NCBI GenBank assembly: GCA_964215955.1
Contig: CAXPDR010000039.1
Coordinates: 1 to 64,000 of the forward strand
Source of the DNA: GCA-2706205 sp964215955
GTDB taxonomy: Bacteria; Bdellovibrionota; Bacteriovoracia; Bacteriovoracales; Bacteriovoracaceae
DNA length: 64,000 bases
Reading direction: 5' to 3'
Position numbers and translations under genes: made by a program. The notes under the pieces were generated by a model. The model did no database searches. It worked only from the letters and a program-made list of their open reading frames with translations, and was not told the DNA's origin. Shown piece after piece: positions 7,647 to 15,874 of the stretch; position 1 is the first letter of the stretch; each line of letters opens with the position of its first letter.

Positions 7647-10631
7647 ATGGTTAGAAAGTACTTTTTGTGGCAAGAGCATTTAAATTTTTTAGTTTTGATA
7701 GGTGCCTTATCAATGGCATTCTCATGCAATTCAAGAATCGAAGTTGATTTAAAGGATAAAGATTCTGATTTAGGAATTAAATCTATAACTCTTCTAAACC
7801 CCTTCATTAAAAATATAACCTATAATAGCTTTCAAGTTGAAATGAGGTTTTCGAACGATAATAATTTAAACGCATCAGCGACTTTATATTTTTGCAACCA
7901 TACTAGTTCACCTAGTTGCGATCCATTAGCGGGTTCTTTTAAAAGCATGACCCTCGTATCCAATACATTTTCAACCTCTCTCTCTTCTTTACCAAATTTT
8001 AAGGAAGATCAGTATTTAATTCAAATCGTAATTACTGATCCTGATGGAGTTATCAATAATCCTTCAAAGTCTTTAGTAAGTCTTTTAAGGGCTCCTCCAA
8101 GGGCCATTTATAGGTCTGTTGGTCCTAGTAGCACAACAGCGCTTGATACTAATGCAACAGGAACTTTAAGTGTTAGTGGGTCTTTGGCAACTTTTAGTGC
8201 TCCGGTCTCTGATAATATTGGTGTCGGAGACATTATCGTATACAACTCTAATGGAAACTTTGCTGTTATTTCTGAAAGAATAGATGCTCAGAACTTTTCA
8301 GTTTATCTTGCTGATGGAAGAACCATACCAACCGCAACGACATCAGATAATACTTGGCAAGTTTTTAGGGCCTACACAAGTTTAGGCAATGCTGAAAATG
8401 GAGATGAAAATACTGGTATTCCTGCTATTACTGAGCTTTCAGGGGGGCGTGATTTTGATTCATGGAGTGGTGGAAGAGATCTTGTTGCCAATCATGAACA
8501 GTGGAATATTGCTCTTTATGCAGATGCTGATGATAGTGGTGGTACTCAGGTTAATGGCTGGACTACTAGTAATGATAACTTTTTAAAAATCTATACACCC
8601 ACAGCAATTAGTGAGGTAGGTAATTCTCAAAGACATAATGGGACTTTTGCAAGTGGTTATGTGTTTAAAAATATTCTTAGAATTATGGATACTAATGTCG
8701 TTATTGATGGAATTTCTCTTGATAGGACTTCTGGGACATATCTTGATGGAGCCTTATCAACATCGGGCCTTGATAATGATGATGGTTTTATAAAACTTCG
8801 AAATTCATTAATAAGAACATTCTTTGTTGACGGTAATGAGAATGCTGTAGACTTTCGCGGATCCGGCTTAATGAATACTAAGTTTTATGCTTATAACAAT
8901 ATTGTCATTGGATCTGAGGCAAATGGGCTATTTGTCGCAGCAGGAACAAATGATGTTTTTATTTATAATAATACAATCCATGCTAAGGGAGGATTTCGAA
9001 CTCTGACAAGAAGTTCTGGAAATGCTTACTTTAAAAATAATATAGCTATTTCTACTGGGGGCGCTATTGGGATTAGGGATGATGGTGGCTCGGGAGCGGT
9101 TATGAGCAGCTTAAATAATATTTCTAATGCTGGAATTTCAAGTCAATTTGATCACGTTTCAAATAAGGAAGATCAAGAAATCGCTTTTAATTCTCTAGAA
9201 GCTTATGATTTAAGGCTTGCTGGGAATAGTTATGCCGCTATTGGAACAGGATTAGATCTTTCTAGTGATCCTAACCTGGCATTTTCTGATGATATCCATG
9301 GAAACACTAGAGTTCGCTGGGATGTGGGGGCAAGTACAGCCCCAACGGCTATTTTTAGATCTATCGGGTCTGGAAATACTTTAAGTTTAAAAGGAACATC
9401 AGATAGGGAAATTAATATTGCTGTAAATAGTGATGGGCATACTCAGATGACCTTATCGGGAGGAACAACAGATCTTCCCTTAAATGTTGGAGTGGGCGAT
9501 GCCGTTCAATATGATGAAGATGGTGCAGGGGGAGTTGATAATATAGCCTTTATTTCTGAAAGAATAGATCAAAATAACTTTATCGTTAAGGCTGCAGATG
9601 GCTCTAATGCAATAGTTACAAGTGCAAACTCTACAAGTTGGGATATATTTAGAGCGTACACGAGGTTAAGTCATATAAATACTGTAACTGAAAATACTGG
9701 TATTGATATATCCCTAGCTGATTTTGACTCTGCTTCTAGGTTAGACCTAGTTTCAAGTAATTCACAATTATATTTACCGCTTTATGCTGATGGAGCGGAA
9801 GGCAAATGGAGAATAGATAATATTTCATCTGCGAATAATAATTATTTAAAAGTGTATGCTCCTAGTCTTGCATCTGAAGTTGGTTTAACTCAAAGGCATA
9901 GTGGAGTTTGGGATAACACAAAATCAAGAATTGAAGACTCGGATTATTTTGGAGCTATTTATATTCCGTCTGGTGCATGCTTGAATTGTCTGTCGATTAG
10001 GATGGATGGATTGCAAGTAAATAATACCTACACTGGAGCAGGTCAGGGGTATGGAATACATATAAATTCGAGATCTTCAGAAGATATTTTTTATTTTACC
10101 AATAATATTATTAAGAAAACGGTTGAGCAAAAAGGGATTGGAGTTCGAATTAGAACCGGTAGCGGAACTTCATATATGATTAATAATATTATTTACGGTT
10201 TTGATATCGGTATTAATCATTATTTTCAAGATGGAAATGGAGCTAGTACTTTTATTTATAACAATACAATTGATGATAGTTTGCTAGAGGGATTAGTTTT
10301 GGGCGGCTACGGGTCTAATGATACTGCATATATAAAAAATAATATTTTAAAGGATGCGATTAACGAGGATTATAAAACTCAAAGTGGTATTGAAACTCTA
10401 AGTACAAGTACAAATATTACTTATGATGCAACTTCTCCAGATGGGGGATCTTTTCAAAACCAAACAGTAGGTTTTGTTGATTCTTTGAATGAAGACTATA
10501 ATTTACTTATGAGTGATACCTCCGCTAGAGGAAGGGCCACAGATTTAACATTCGATTCAATTTTTTCTTTTGATTACGATATTAAAGGAACTACTCGTTC
10601 GACTTGGGATATTGGTGCTCATGCGTATTAA
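7647..10631 (+). CDS. large lipoprotein with two similar beta-helix-like halves
   Basis: N-terminal signal peptide ends in the lipobox MAFSC, so it should be lipidated and exported. Residues about 45-150 look like a fibronectin-III-type fold. Two long similar units follow: one from AIYRSVGP (about 152) and one from AIFRSIGSG (about 569). Each carries VGDxxxY, ISERID, NF, an RAYT motif, SEVG.SQRH or SEVGLTQRH, and then Asn-rich rungs (YNNTI, FKNNI, INNII) typical of right-handed parallel beta-helices of the pectate-lyase type. Each half ends with a short VRWDVGA or STWDIGAH motif. No catalytic residues can be named, and a binding or adhesion role is possible. ATG 7647 is kept although TTG 7665 is an alternative. 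A FliA-like promoter lies upstream. Confidence 0.7.
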   Translation: MVRKYFLWQEHLNFLVLIGALSMAFSCNSRIEVDLKDKDSDLGIKSITLLNPFIKNITYNSFQVEMRFSNDNNLNASATLYFCNHTSSPSCDPLAGSFKSMTLVSNTFSTSLSSLPNFKEDQYLIQIVITDPDGVINNPSKSLVSLLRAPPRAIYRSVGPSSTTALDTNATGTLSVSGSLATFSAPVSDNIGVGDIIVYNSNGNFAVISERIDAQNFSVYLADGRTIPTATTSDNTWQVFRAYTSLGNAENGDENTGIPAITELSGGRDFDSWSGGRDLVANHEQWNIALYADADDSGGTQVNGWTTSNDNFLKIYTPTAISEVGNSQRHNGTFASGYVFKNILRIMDTNVVIDGISLDRTSGTYLDGALSTSGLDNDDGFIKLRNSLIRTFFVDGNENAVDFRGSGLMNTKFYAYNNIVIGSEANGLFVAAGTNDVFIYNNTIHAKGGFRTLTRSSGNAYFKNNIAISTGGAIGIRDDGGSGAVMSSLNNISNAGISSQFDHVSNKEDQEIAFNSLEAYDLRLAGNSYAAIGTGLDLSSDPNLAFSDDIHGNTRVRWDVGASTAPTAIFRSIGSGNTLSLKGTSDREINIAVNSDGHTQMTLSGGTTDLPLNVGVGDAVQYDEDGAGGVDNIAFISERIDQNNFIVKAADGSNAIVTSANSTSWDIFRAYTRLSHINTVTENTGIDISLADFDSASRLDLVSSNSQLYLPLYADGAEGKWRIDNISSANNNYLKVYAPSLASEVGLTQRHSGVWDNTKSRIEDSDYFGAIYIPSGACLNCLSIRMDGLQVNNTYTGAGQGYGIHINSRSSEDIFYFTNNIIKKTVEQKGIGVRIRTGSGTSYMINNIIYGFDIGINHYFQDGNGASTFIYNNTIDDSLLEGLVLGGYGSNDTAYIKNNILKDAINEDYKTQSGIETLSTSTNITYDATSPDGGSFQNQTVGFVDSLNEDYNLLMSDTSARGRATDLTFDSIFSFDYDIKGTTRSTWDIGAHAY

Positions 10632-10770
10632 TCAAGAGGAACTTTTTTTCCTGACTGAAAAAGTAAGTATTAGCTCCAAGCAGCACTAAAACCCATGAAA
10701 ACAATTATTTATGTTTAATGTCGGACAATTGACTGGAAAAAAATTGCCTCGGAGTAAAATTTTCCTTTTT

Positions 10771-10799
10771 TCCACAAAGATTTCAGGTACAATTATATT
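10771..10799 (+). promoter_or_regulatory. candidate promoter before the flagellar unit
   Basis: TCCACA (10771-10776), 17 bases, TATATT (10794-10799): 4/6 and 5/6 matches to the sigma-70 consensus, about 50 bases before the TPR gene. No convincing sigma-54 promoter with correct spacing was found here. Confidence 0.35.
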
Positions 10800-10850
10800 A
10801 AGATCGATTTGACAGGAAGTTAGATCGAAGAATACAGGAAGTTGCAACCA

Positions 10851-13604
10851 ATGAAGCTATGTTTCAAATTATTGACATTCTTCTCTCTTTTAATCGCTAA
10901 TACAACGGCGGTTTTTTCCCAATCTATTGAACAAAATGGACAAGCTTCTTTTTTAAGATGGAAAATTAATTCAGCTAAATCTCAAATAAAAGTCTCTAAA
11001 GATAGAAATAAAGTTACTATTCAAAGTTTGGACCCAGATTTCTTTGAGTCTTTTGCTGGAAATATCTCTAAACTAAAAAGAGATGCTAGATATCATAAGA
11101 ATTTTAAGTTTAATAAACCAGATACTCCTGGTGCTCCTTATAAATTAGATATTACTTTAAATGATAGCTCTATAGAATTGTTTAGCTTTTATAAGAATGA
11201 TGAGAAAGCCTATATGCTAGACTTTTGGGTAAATCAAGATGTTGTTGCCACAAGAAAAGCCTCTCTAGCAGCAACACCTAAACTTGCTAAACTAGAAAGT
11301 TCTTCAGGGAAAAAGAAAACAGTTAAGAAAAAGCGCTCAGCAAAAGTAAGTAAAGTTTTTGCTCCTGCAAATAATAAAATTAATTACATTGATCCAAATG
11401 CAACATCTAAGAAAAAAGATACAAAAAAGTTCAGAGATTTTAGATATGGATCTTCTTTTATTTGGAATTACGATGCTTTAATTCCTCCTTTAAAAGATGA
11501 TATTTCTTTAAAAGAAAAAGCGCCTGATTATCTATATGAAATAAAGGATAGAGAACTCTTAGAAGATAAAAAAGAATCTCATATGCAATTAAGCATTAAT
11601 TTTTATAGAAAAGAGCAATGGGGTTTAATGACAAAGTCCATAAAACTCTATGATGAGAAATATGGAAGAGACAAATATAGAGATTTAAATGAGTTTATGA
11701 AAGCTGTCTCTATGATCAAAAATGCAATCAAAACAAAAGTAAAACCTACATACACGTCAAAAATAGATGAGAACGGGGATATTGTTGCTGGGAAAGAATT
11801 TTCTCAAGCAGGAATCTTCGCTGCAGCTAGAAATATATTAACTAATGTTGTGGAAAGCACTCAAAACTATGAATTAGCTAAAGCCACTCTAAGATATCTT
11901 ATTCAGTATTCTCGAAATGAAGATGATTATATTCAGGCTTTAAATTTAGCCAAAAACTTGTACGTAAAGGCAAGTGAAGATTTTGATGATGAGATGATTA
12001 TATTCAGTTCTAGAGTCATTCTTAACTCTTTAGCTCACTTAAAACAATTAGATAAAATTAAGCAGTTTCTTGAAAATAAGGCCGTTATCAGAGTTTTACC
12101 TGGGCAGGAAGGTGCAGCGTATATAAGTTTTATAAATTTATTCAATGATAATACTAAACAAGTTATTTCTAATTTCATGGCCAATCAAAAGTCTTATGGA
12201 AGGTCTATTCATCCAGCGATCTTATTTAATACGGCTGAGGCTTTTTTTAGAGAGGGAAGTTATAAAAAATCAGTAAAGCTTTTTGATGAGTTTTTAGCTC
12301 AATATTCATCAATGCCAAGCTCAAGTGAAGTTAGGAGCCGAATCGCTGTTGCCTATGACCTCCTTGATGAAGACCCAAAGAAAGTATTAAGGCTTTACAA
12401 AGATGCTATAAATAAGTCTCCAAATCTAAAAGTAAGATATGAAAGTAAAATTAGGTATGTCGGATTAAGAGTTGCAAGAAAGAAAAAGTTAGATGAAAGA
12501 GACATTGAAACCATAGTATTTCTGGAAGGATCAGATGCTGAGAAAAGAAATATTGGTCCTAATTTGAAAAAGCTCTTATGGCTTACGAGATTAAGAACTT
12601 TTATTAGCCAAGGAAAATATGAGGATGCCCTCGCTTATCTAGCTTCTCTTCCAATTGAAAACCTCAGGAGAGTCGAGCAGAGGACATTTAATGCTGATGG
12701 CGCCGAAATCGTTTTAGGAGTAATTCAAAATAGCTATAGTAAAGGTGACTATGCTAAAGCTGTAAAGTTTTGGGAGATCTATAAGGATAAATACTCTGAC
12801 AAAGTGGCCCAAAATCCATACTTAAACTTTGTTGTTTCTGACAGCTTTATTAAACTAGGTTTACTTAAGTCTTATAAAAGAGCGGTAAGTGAATTAAAAA
12901 CACTTAATCCAAAAATGAAAAGAAGATATCCGCTCTGGGTTGATCCTCTTAAAAATATTTCAATTGAAGATTATGTAACTGAATTAAATCTAAGTGCTTT
13001 ATTAAAAGAGCATAAGTATAAGGAATTAGAACAGTTCTTAGAGCGAAATAAGAAAAATAAGAATATCAATTATAAATTTTACAAAGGTCTTGTTTCCTAT
13101 AAGCTTAAAAATTATACTGATAGTGTTACAAGCTTTGAGTCATTACTTGTAACTCCTAATATCAACAATGTATTAACAACAACCCAAAACAACCAAATGC
13201 TAGAAGCCTATCTTGAATCATTGTACGAATCAGTTGAAGGAAAACGTTTTAGAAGAAATGTTTCAGCTTTAACTAATGATATGAGAAGAAGTACATCTAA
13301 GGAACACAGAGCTCTTTTAGAAAGAGCTGAGTACTTATATATCGAATCACTATTCTCTGAGTCTCAAGTAAACACGAAGTTACTTGAAACAAAGTCAAAA
13401 GAGTTTTTAGCTGAAAATAAAAAATCATCAGTTTTAAAAAGAGTTCAGTTTTTGAATGCATATGCAACAATCAGAAATGGAAATGAAGAAGATGGTAAAA
13501 AAAGTTTAAATGAATTACTGGAGGATAAGGAAACACCAGAATATTTAAAAGGATTAGTGAGGTCGGAGTTAACCACACTAGAGTTAATGAATAAAACTAT
13601 TTAA
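10851..13604 (+). CDS. exported TPR-rich protein at the head of the flagellar cluster
   Basis: Signal peptide (KLLTFFSLLIANTTAVFS) directs it to the periplasm. A small beta-rich N-terminal domain (to about residue 140) is followed by a strongly basic linker with KKKTVKKKRSAKVSK near 152, then a long helical solenoid with TPR-like repeats (for example near 460-480, HPAILFNTAEAFFREGSYKKS) to the C-terminus. ATG 10851 is chosen because CAGGAAG lies about 9 bases upstream; the in-frame TTG at 10842 is too close to that site. It lies directly before the flagellar genes, only 39 bases from the next gene, so it probably belongs to the same transcript. A scaffold or assembly role in motility is inference from position. 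Confidence 0.72.
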   Translation: MKLCFKLLTFFSLLIANTTAVFSQSIEQNGQASFLRWKINSAKSQIKVSKDRNKVTIQSLDPDFFESFAGNISKLKRDARYHKNFKFNKPDTPGAPYKLDITLNDSSIELFSFYKNDEKAYMLDFWVNQDVVATRKASLAATPKLAKLESSSGKKKTVKKKRSAKVSKVFAPANNKINYIDPNATSKKKDTKKFRDFRYGSSFIWNYDALIPPLKDDISLKEKAPDYLYEIKDRELLEDKKESHMQLSINFYRKEQWGLMTKSIKLYDEKYGRDKYRDLNEFMKAVSMIKNAIKTKVKPTYTSKIDENGDIVAGKEFSQAGIFAAARNILTNVVESTQNYELAKATLRYLIQYSRNEDDYIQALNLAKNLYVKASEDFDDEMIIFSSRVILNSLAHLKQLDKIKQFLENKAVIRVLPGQEGAAYISFINLFNDNTKQVISNFMANQKSYGRSIHPAILFNTAEAFFREGSYKKSVKLFDEFLAQYSSMPSSSEVRSRIAVAYDLLDEDPKKVLRLYKDAINKSPNLKVRYESKIRYVGLRVARKKKLDERDIETIVFLEGSDAEKRNIGPNLKKLLWLTRLRTFISQGKYEDALAYLASLPIENLRRVEQRTFNADGAEIVLGVIQNSYSKGDYAKAVKFWEIYKDKYSDKVAQNPYLNFVVSDSFIKLGLLKSYKRAVSELKTLNPKMKRRYPLWVDPLKNISIEDYVTELNLSALLKEHKYKELEQFLERNKKNKNINYKFYKGLVSYKLKNYTDSVTSFESLLVTPNINNVLTTTQNNQMLEAYLESLYESVEGKRFRRNVSALTNDMRRSTSKEHRALLERAEYLYIESLFSESQVNTKLLETKSKEFLAENKKSSVLKRVQFLNAYATIRNGNEEDGKKSLNELLEDKETPEYLKGLVRSELTTLELMNKTI

Positions 13605-13643
13605 GAATAAGTTTTTAATTAAATAACAAAGACAGGAGGTCTA

Positions 13644-14582
13644 ATGTTTGCATCAGAAGTAAGGTTGGTAGGAAATCACCCAAAATTTATCAAAGCTATG
13701 GAGTTCGCAGGAAACGTAGCAGTAACCAAAGCACCAGTGCTAATCGTAGGTGAGTCTGGGTCAGGAAAAAAATCGTTTTGCCAATACATTCATCAAAAAT
13801 CAGTTAGAGGTAATTCTCCATTACTTGTTGTTGACTGTTCTCAGGAAGCTCAACAAGTAGAGAATGAAATTCTTGGGTTTAGAGATGCAGATGGAAAATT
13901 TAATAAAGGTGTTTTAGAAAGAGCAAACGGTGGATCCATTGTTTTATCAAATATTGACTCTTTGGATGAAAAATTTCAAAAAAGACTATTCCAAATTCTT
14001 CAGGAACTTGCAGATTATGATCTTGATGTAAGAATTATGGGAACAACTTCAAAAAATTTATCAAAATACGTTGGAGCAGGAAGATTCCATAGAGCTTTAT
14101 ATACATATTTCTCAGGCTCTCAAATTTCATTAATTCCTTTAAGAGAGAGAGATTCTGATATTGAAACTCTTGCTATTCATTTTGCAAATGAGTATGCGAA
14201 AGAAAATGAAAAAGGAAATGTTGAGTTTTCTGATGAAGCAAAGAAAAAGATTGCAAGCTTTTACTGGGCACATAATGTGGCGGAGTTAAAATCAGTAATA
14301 GAGAGTACTGTTGAAAACTCTGAAAATGGTTCTATCGATGTAAGCGCAATTGAGATTGGAGAGAAGAAAGCAGAAACGGTTGCTAATGACCTTGACGAAG
14401 ATGGGTTAAGATTAATGTCACTTAAGGAAGCTGAAAGACTTCTTATTAAGAAAGCACTTATTCATACATCTGAAAATAGAACTCAAGCAGCAAAAATTCT
14501 TGGTGTATCAATTAGAACATTAAGAAATAAAATCAATGAGTACAGAGGCGAAGGAAATAACTATTTCGTTAATTTGAGATAG
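13644..14582 (+). CDS. degenerate sigma-54-activator-like regulator without GAFTGA loop
   Basis: Looks like the AAA+ domain plus Fis-type helix-turn-helix of an NtrC-family activator, without any receiver domain. Walker A GESGSGKK is at about residues 36-43 and the C-terminal HTH (RTQAAKILGVSIRTLRNKI) at 279-297. Where the family has GAFTGA this protein has GKFNKGV (about 85-91), and Walker B DEI is replaced by SNID (about 101). It should therefore be unable to contact sigma-54 in the usual way and may bind DNA as a modulator or repressor. A perfect AGGAGGT ribosome binding site precedes ATG 13644. It sits 22 bases before flgB, so it is probably the cluster's own regulator. Confidence 0.75.
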   Translation: MFASEVRLVGNHPKFIKAMEFAGNVAVTKAPVLIVGESGSGKKSFCQYIHQKSVRGNSPLLVVDCSQEAQQVENEILGFRDADGKFNKGVLERANGGSIVLSNIDSLDEKFQKRLFQILQELADYDLDVRIMGTTSKNLSKYVGAGRFHRALYTYFSGSQISLIPLRERDSDIETLAIHFANEYAKENEKGNVEFSDEAKKKIASFYWAHNVAELKSVIESTVENSENGSIDVSAIEIGEKKAETVANDLDEDGLRLMSLKEAERLLIKKALIHTSENRTQAAKILGVSIRTLRNKINEYRGEGNNYFVNLR

Positions 14583-14604
14583 TTTTTTTAGGATCGGATA
14601 AATT

Positions 14605-15012
14605 ATGGACGTTAACGACAAAACATTACAAGCTTTAGCAGCAGCTACAAAGTTTAGAGAGATGAGACAAGAAGTTATCTCATCGAATGTCGCAAATAAA
14701 GATGTTCCTGGTTATAAAGCAAAAAGAATAGACTTTGAAAATGCCTTAGCCAGAGCATTAGATGTGGATGGAAATCTTACTATGAAGGTAGAGGATGGAA
14801 AGCATTTTGACGTAGGTAATGGTGGTTTTAATAATTTAGAACCAGAGGTTTATGAAGATCCAAATGGTGTTGTAAGTGAGAACGGAAATACAGTTGATGT
14901 TCAGGAAGAGATGGCGATGATGGCAGAAAACAAAATTATGTATGATGCCTTAGTCCAGTTAATGAACAAAAAACTTGGGTTAATGAAATACACCATTAAC
15001 TCAGAAAGGTAG
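14605..15012 (+). CDS. flgB: flagellar basal-body rod protein FlgB
   Basis: Proximal rod subunit, exported by the flagellar type III apparatus and assembled in the periplasm. The N-terminal flagellar rod motif is present (ISSNVANKDVPGYKAKRIDF near residue 27), and the C-terminal helix contains NTVDVQEEMAMMAENKIMYD, typical of FlgB. At 135 residues it has the normal length. It is followed 6 bases later by flgC, as in nearly all flgBC-fliE operons. Confidence 0.95.
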   Translation: MDVNDKTLQALAAATKFREMRQEVISSNVANKDVPGYKAKRIDFENALARALDVDGNLTMKVEDGKHFDVGNGGFNNLEPEVYEDPNGVVSENGNTVDVQEEMAMMAENKIMYDALVQLMNKKLGLMKYTINSER

Positions 15013-15018
15013 GAATAA

Positions 15019-15456
15019 ATGGACTTACTAAAAAGTATGAGAATTAGTGCAAGTGGTTTGAGAGCTAACTTGAAGCAAATAGAGGCGAATAACTCTAATA
15101 TTGCTAATGCTCAAACAACGAGAACTGCCGAAGGTGGTCCATATCAACCTAAAAGAGTTGTGTTAGGTTCAGAGCCTGCCCGAGAAAATTTTTCCGAAAT
15201 CTTAGAGGGTGAAATTGATGCTCAAGCTCAAACAGTACATGCAACTGAGGTAATTAATGATAGTAAACCTCCAGTTTTAAAATATGACCCAAGTCATCCT
15301 GATGCAAACAAGGATGGCTATGTTGCTTACCCAGATATAAATGTAATGGTTGAGATGGCAGAGATGTTAACTGCTCAAAGAGCTTACGAAGCAAACATGA
15401 ATAGTTTAAAAATAACAAAAGGTATGGCGCAAAAAGCGCTTGAACTAGGTCGCTAA
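15019..15456 (+). CDS. flgC: flagellar basal-body rod protein FlgC
   Basis: Second proximal rod protein. The N-terminal rod motif reads MRISASGLRANLKQIEANNS, followed by NIANAQTT. The central part has GYVAYPDINVMVEMAEM, and the C-terminal helix has TAQRAYEANMNSLKITKGM, the diagnostic FlgC ending. Its 145 residues are normal. A GGTAGGAA ribosome binding site lies at the end of flgB. Confidence 0.95.
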   Translation: MDLLKSMRISASGLRANLKQIEANNSNIANAQTTRTAEGGPYQPKRVVLGSEPARENFSEILEGEIDAQAQTVHATEVINDSKPPVLKYDPSHPDANKDGYVAYPDINVMVEMAEMLTAQRAYEANMNSLKITKGMAQKALELGR

Positions 15457-15482
15457 TTAAAGCGCTTAAAAAGGATTAAGTT

Positions 15483-15839
15483 ATGGCCATTAATACGGTT
15501 GGACAAATGTCAAATACATTGCAAAACTATGATATTAAAAATTGGTCTAAATCAGTTGAAATTGGTAGCAAAATGGACTTCAGGGGAGATTTTCCTGAAT
15601 TAAATGAAAGCAATTCAACTCAATCTTTTGGAGACTTTTTAGCAAATTCAATTGCTAAAGTTAACGGCTTACAACAAGATGCAGATGTAGCGATGCAAAG
15701 ACTAGCTAGTGGGGAATCTAAAAATTTACATGAGACCTTACTTGCAGTTGAAAGAGCGGATATTGCTTTTAAACAGATGAACCAAATTAGGTTGAAAGTG
15801 ATAGATGCATATAAAGAAATAATGAGAATGCAGGTTTAA
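15483..15839 (+). CDS. fliE: flagellar hook-basal body protein FliE
   Basis: Small protein linking the MS ring to the rod. The C-terminal half carries the family pattern: SFGDFLANSIAKVNGLQQDAD, a GESKNLHETLLAVERADIAF stretch, and QIRLKVIDAYKEIMRMQV as the last residues. The first 40 residues are a variable extension. Its place after flgBC and before fliF is standard. Confidence 0.94.
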   Translation: MAINTVGQMSNTLQNYDIKNWSKSVEIGSKMDFRGDFPELNESNSTQSFGDFLANSIAKVNGLQQDADVAMQRLASGESKNLHETLLAVERADIAFKQMNQIRLKVIDAYKEIMRMQV

Positions 15840-15874
15840 TTAGTAAATTAGATTTTTGAATCAGGAGGATTCAC

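Noticed and set aside
10734..10747. Possible sigma-54 promoter (TGG...TTGC) before the TPR/flagellar unit
   Set aside because: The GG and GC are separated by 9 bases instead of the required 10, and sigma-54 spacing is strict.
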